A stretch of DNA of 64,000 nt. It comes from Onchocerca lupi (lineage: Eukaryota > Nematoda > Chromadorea > Rhabditida > Onchocercidae). The translations under genes were made by a program, and so were the position numbers. A model generated the notes under the pieces. The model had not been told where the DNA came from. It ran no database searches and worked only from the letters and a program-made list of their open reading frames with translations. Location of the stretch: NCBI GenBank assembly GCA_028564675.1, contig JAOVVO010000417.1:1-64000 (forward strand), read 5' to 3'. This document shows, piece by piece, positions 60,801-64,000 of the stretch. Each line of letters opens with the position of its first letter. The first letter of the stretch is position 1.

Positions 60801-62544
60801 ATGTTTCAGTTTTAAATTTTTACAGGTTCAATAAGCATTAATTTTGTTTACATAGATGGTTTATACCATTTAATTCTTACGAATTATTAAAATCCTTAAA
60901 AGTTCAATTTATTCGAATTCAGGAATAGTTTACTAATTTATCTCTTATTTAATTTTAGTAACTGTATATAGTTTTAAAAAAAAGAGCATGAAACTGAATT
61001 TCATGAAAATTTTGGAAAAAAAATATTAAATTCAACTTTTTTAGGTGAACAGAGGAGAAGGTGAAATGCCTGAAAATGCAAAATCAACTGATGAAGAAGA
61101 AACCGCTGGAAATGAAGTCTGTCGTATTTTTTGGCTTTGGACTTAATTTGTTTTGGAAAATTTTAAACATTAGTAATTCTATGTAATTCAAAAAAAAAAA
61201 ATTTCTTGATAAATTTAATAAATTTTAGTTAGATAATATAAATTTGTCACACTAGTTCGTAAAAGAATAAATATTCAGAATGAAATGGAAGAAATTTACA
61301 AAGCGTTAGATATTAATTTGGAAGAACCTTTGAAAGCAGATGAAAAAGTGGAAGTACCCCATGCATATGCTCAACCACGACCACATGTGTTAGATTTATT
61401 TGGACACTCGCAAACAAGAGCCATCGAAGCTTTTGATTCTCTTCAGTCTTACAATAGCACAGCATCGTTAGAACAGAATGAAAGGAAGATAAAGAAAGTG
61501 AGAAAAACGGGATGCAAAGGACCTAGAGAAAAGTAAGTTAAAACATTTCATCATGTTTAACAAAGTTGAAGCAGTCTTCAATGAATGTCAAATTATTTTA
61601 ATTATAAATTCTTTAGAAGAGTATCAAAAAAGAAGGAACTAAACAGTTCAGATGCTCATCAAATTGATGCAATTTACACTAAAAAATGGCTGAATAATGT
61701 AGAAGCTAAAGAAGCTGCTACGAAAGCTGTAAAGAAAGCATCAAAGAGCTCTACAAAAGTAGTTTATTTTATTATTATTATTTTTTTTTAAAGTTAATCA
61801 TTAATATATCTTCGAATTGATAGAAATGATTCAAGTGATAGCTCATTTTGGGAAGCCATTGTAATGTTGCCTTTAACTTATTGTGATAGTAACTGTTAGA
61901 AAGCGGTAGAGAATATTTCTTTTTTATTTTTTGGTAGTTTTGATGGATTTTATCTGTCTATCTTTTGTTCAGGAAGTTATTCTTTGATATGAACAACTTT
62001 ATCAAATTTTAGAAAAATGATTCAAAAATTGGGAGTGGAAAAAAGAAGAATGTTATTGAAGAACCAATTGATAAAGATGTGTACGAAGTAAGTTTTGAGA
62101 AAGTTCAATTAATAATTGTAATATAATAGATTTCACTTTTTAATGTCTCTTGTGCTATAGTCTATTTAGATAAAGAAAATATATTCAGTATACATGATAG
62201 CATATTGAAATATGAATACCGCGAATTGGGCTAGGATCTCAAACTCCATCATATTTTATGAAACACTGATTGATATTGCTTACATGCAATCGATTTGGTT
62301 TGCATGTATAAATTTTCTCATTTTAATATGCGAATATATAGTGACAGAAATGACAAATTTTCAGGCGACTTCAGGTATTTGTACTCCAAGCAATCCTAAT
62401 TTACATTTTGGTTCAAGTTCATCTAATGGAGCTTTAACTCCACATGAGGATCCTTCTTTACATCATGCAAAAGAACAAGTGACAAAATTGCGATTGAGTT
62501 CTTATAAAATACTTGGTGAAACAGAAGATTTAAAATTGGTTGGA

Positions 62545-62582
<38 letters not shown>

Positions 62583-64000
62583 AGCTTACTACAATGCAAC
62601 GATGAAAAGATTTAATCAATAAGCGAACGAAATGATTTGATATTTAGCTACGAGAACTTTTTTTTTTTTTTTCAAGTAACATATTTATGTAGAGCTCTGT
62701 ACAGCGTGAAGTTATGCCATTGCTTCCTTTATTTCTAATTTAAAATGCTATAAATAACAATTTATGTCCGTTTTTTTCTTTCTTTAAATCACCAATTGAT
62801 AATGTATAAAACTGTATAATCTAGATTTTTAATAAATGAACAAAAGTCTTTTTACCATACTAGCAAAAGGACTCAGTAATTTTTAAAGATAATTACCTCT
62901 TTTAGACGTATGAAACTCGAGTATCAACCGACGATGCAAATCAAATTGCAGTTGGAATCGTATTTTCAAACAAAGGACAAAGTGCTTTGCGTAATTTGGA
63001 AATGAATGTGTTGGACACGATCAATACACGGTTATTACGTGAAGAAGGCAAATCATCTCTGGTAATATTTCTTATAATATTGATTGAAATCATGAGAATG
63101 ATGTATGAAATTTGGAAATGGAAGGAGGGAAGATAAGATGAAAGAAGGAAATGTTTACTAGAACCTCAGCATATAATCTACTTGAAGGAGGATTTTAGTT
63201 GCACGTGCTATATCCTCAAGTATGAATAAGGTTGGATAATATTCTAAATTAACATTCTGGATCGATTTTACAAAACTTAATTGAAAATTTGAAATTGTAT
63301 TCATAATAGCAACTTGATCAAGTTAATGAATTTAAATATGCCATCCTGGCTTTCTTATCAATAGTTCCAAAACAGCAAACTTTACATTGTAGATTATGTA
63401 AATTGATGAATAATCTCAATATGTTTAAGTCAAGTATCGAAAAAAATTGATTGCTTCTTTTTAAGGTGCGTTGGGTTCTTTGAAGTTATCAGCCACTGTT
63501 ATGAGTACAAGAAATATAATTTTCAGGCCGGAATTCCACTACCATTCCAGCTTCCTGCCGGTGTCTCCGCTGAACATATTTTTAGATTCTCAGTGAAAGC
63601 AATCAATATGCCACAAAAATTGCGAGGCAATTTAACATTCTTTGTAGATGTAAGTATGCATAATTAAGTTTTGGATTCTCTATGAAGCGTAGTTATACCA
63701 ATATTTTTTGAAAATTGGGCAAAATATATAGTTAGATACAATAAGTGAAAATATGCAAATTCGTTCGAGGATTCTTTATTAATTAATCAATCTGCTTTTA
63801 GCGTAAGAACGAAACTATTCAAGACAAACTAGATTTTCATATTCTAATGCCAACGATATCCTTCCTTGTATCTGCCACCATTACAAGGTACGCGTTTCAA
63901 AGAGAATCATAGGTTATAGAAAAGACGATGTATTAAATGAATTAAGCAATAATCTTATTTCATATATTCATCTTTTTTTCTCTTAGATCAAGAATGATTG
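54150..64000 (+). CDS. apd-3: AP-3 complex subunit delta, 3' end outside the window
   Basis: Large subunit of the AP-3 adaptor that sorts cargo from Golgi or early endosomes to lysosome-related organelles. Exons: 54150-54245, 54350-54445, 54899-54987, 55353-55533, 55753-55882, 55990-56129, 56303-56376, 56473-56522, 56861-56913, 57223-57392, 57618-57791, 58163-58232, 58605-58771, 58950-59181, 59393-59538, 59624-59840, 60350-60509, 60627-60781, 61045-61116, 61279-61532, 61617-61758, 62013-62087, 62365-62538, 62906-63061, 63527-63649, 63802-63887 and 63987 onward; about 1165 codons present. N-terminal trunk of alpha-adaptin type (SLTDLIRGIRNNKDNEARYI, SDQNLKYLGLLAMGKIL, SNYNNYQYIANFEW-like region, NPVAVKAQKKVPVPEGLDLD), the delta-specific region (NNPYYMKGEI, acidic and Lys-rich hinge) and the start of the C-terminal ear (AGIPLPFQLPAGVS). 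All introns are GT-AG and phases agree throughout. Confidence 0.95.
54833..54859 (+). repeat. poly-T run, 27 nt, AP-3 delta intron 2
   Basis: Uninterrupted T27, 39 bases before the exon at 54899. Confidence 0.9.
62547..62581 (+). repeat. poly-T run, 35 nt, AP-3 delta intron
   Basis: Uninterrupted T35 that starts only 8 bases after the donor of exon 62365-62538. Confidence 0.9.

Noticed and set aside
1..64000. Bacterial endosymbiont insertion, CRISPR array, integrated virus or retroelement
   Set aside because: No intron-free prokaryote-like reading frames, no regularly spaced repeats, and no transposase, integrase or reverse-transcriptase motifs were seen.

Overview
This is a eukaryotic, strongly AT-rich window with many short introns (typical GT...TTTCAG boundaries) and candidate spliced-leader acceptors just upstream of several start codons. 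Protein content points to a nematode, most likely a spirurid or filarial species: a nematode-type GH25 lysozyme, a nematode class-2 lipase and a FMRFamide-receptor-like GPCR sit among conserved animal housekeeping genes. I see no bacterial, Wolbachia or viral segment, no CRISPR array, and no rRNA or tRNA gene. Coordinates of exons were read by eye from splice consensus, reading phase and family similarity.

Layout: RER1 (-, 527-2711) and TBL2 (+, 3738-7732) are divergent across a 1 kb gap. After about 3 kb of gene-free DNA come a GH25 lysozyme (-, 10782-12693) and a class-2 lipase (+, 15597-18808), separated by 2.9 kb that holds a small inverted-repeat element. A 4.85 kb gene-poor stretch follows. 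Next is a candidate orphan secreted prepropeptide gene (+, 23661-25573), convergent with the large transcription-elongation/splicing regulator TCERG1/tcer-1 (-, 25707-37285, non-coding first exon near 37861). A peptide-type GPCR (+, 40557-44181) and dihydropteridine reductase QDPR (-, 45306-47085) follow, then a 3.6 kb gap with two more copies of the inverted-repeat element family. The snoRNP assembly factor SHQ1 (-, 50688-53196) and the AP-3 delta subunit (+, 54150 to beyond the window end) complete the set.

The genes do not form one pathway or an operon. Loose themes are membrane trafficking (RER1, TBL2 at the ER; AP-3 delta at endosome/lysosome), secreted hydrolases (lysozyme, lipase), neuro-endocrine signalling (peptide precursor, GPCR, and QDPR, which recycles tetrahydrobiopterin for monoamine synthesis) and RNA biology (TCERG1, SHQ1).

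The most notable observations are: the orphan peptide precursor; local duplications that copy exon/intron boundaries in three different genes (TBL2 acceptor, lipase donor, and an eight-unit array of acceptor copies in the GPCR); a likely GC-AG intron in tcer-1; possible small membrane-protein genes inside a tcer-1 intron; and an undescribed family of inverted-repeat elements.
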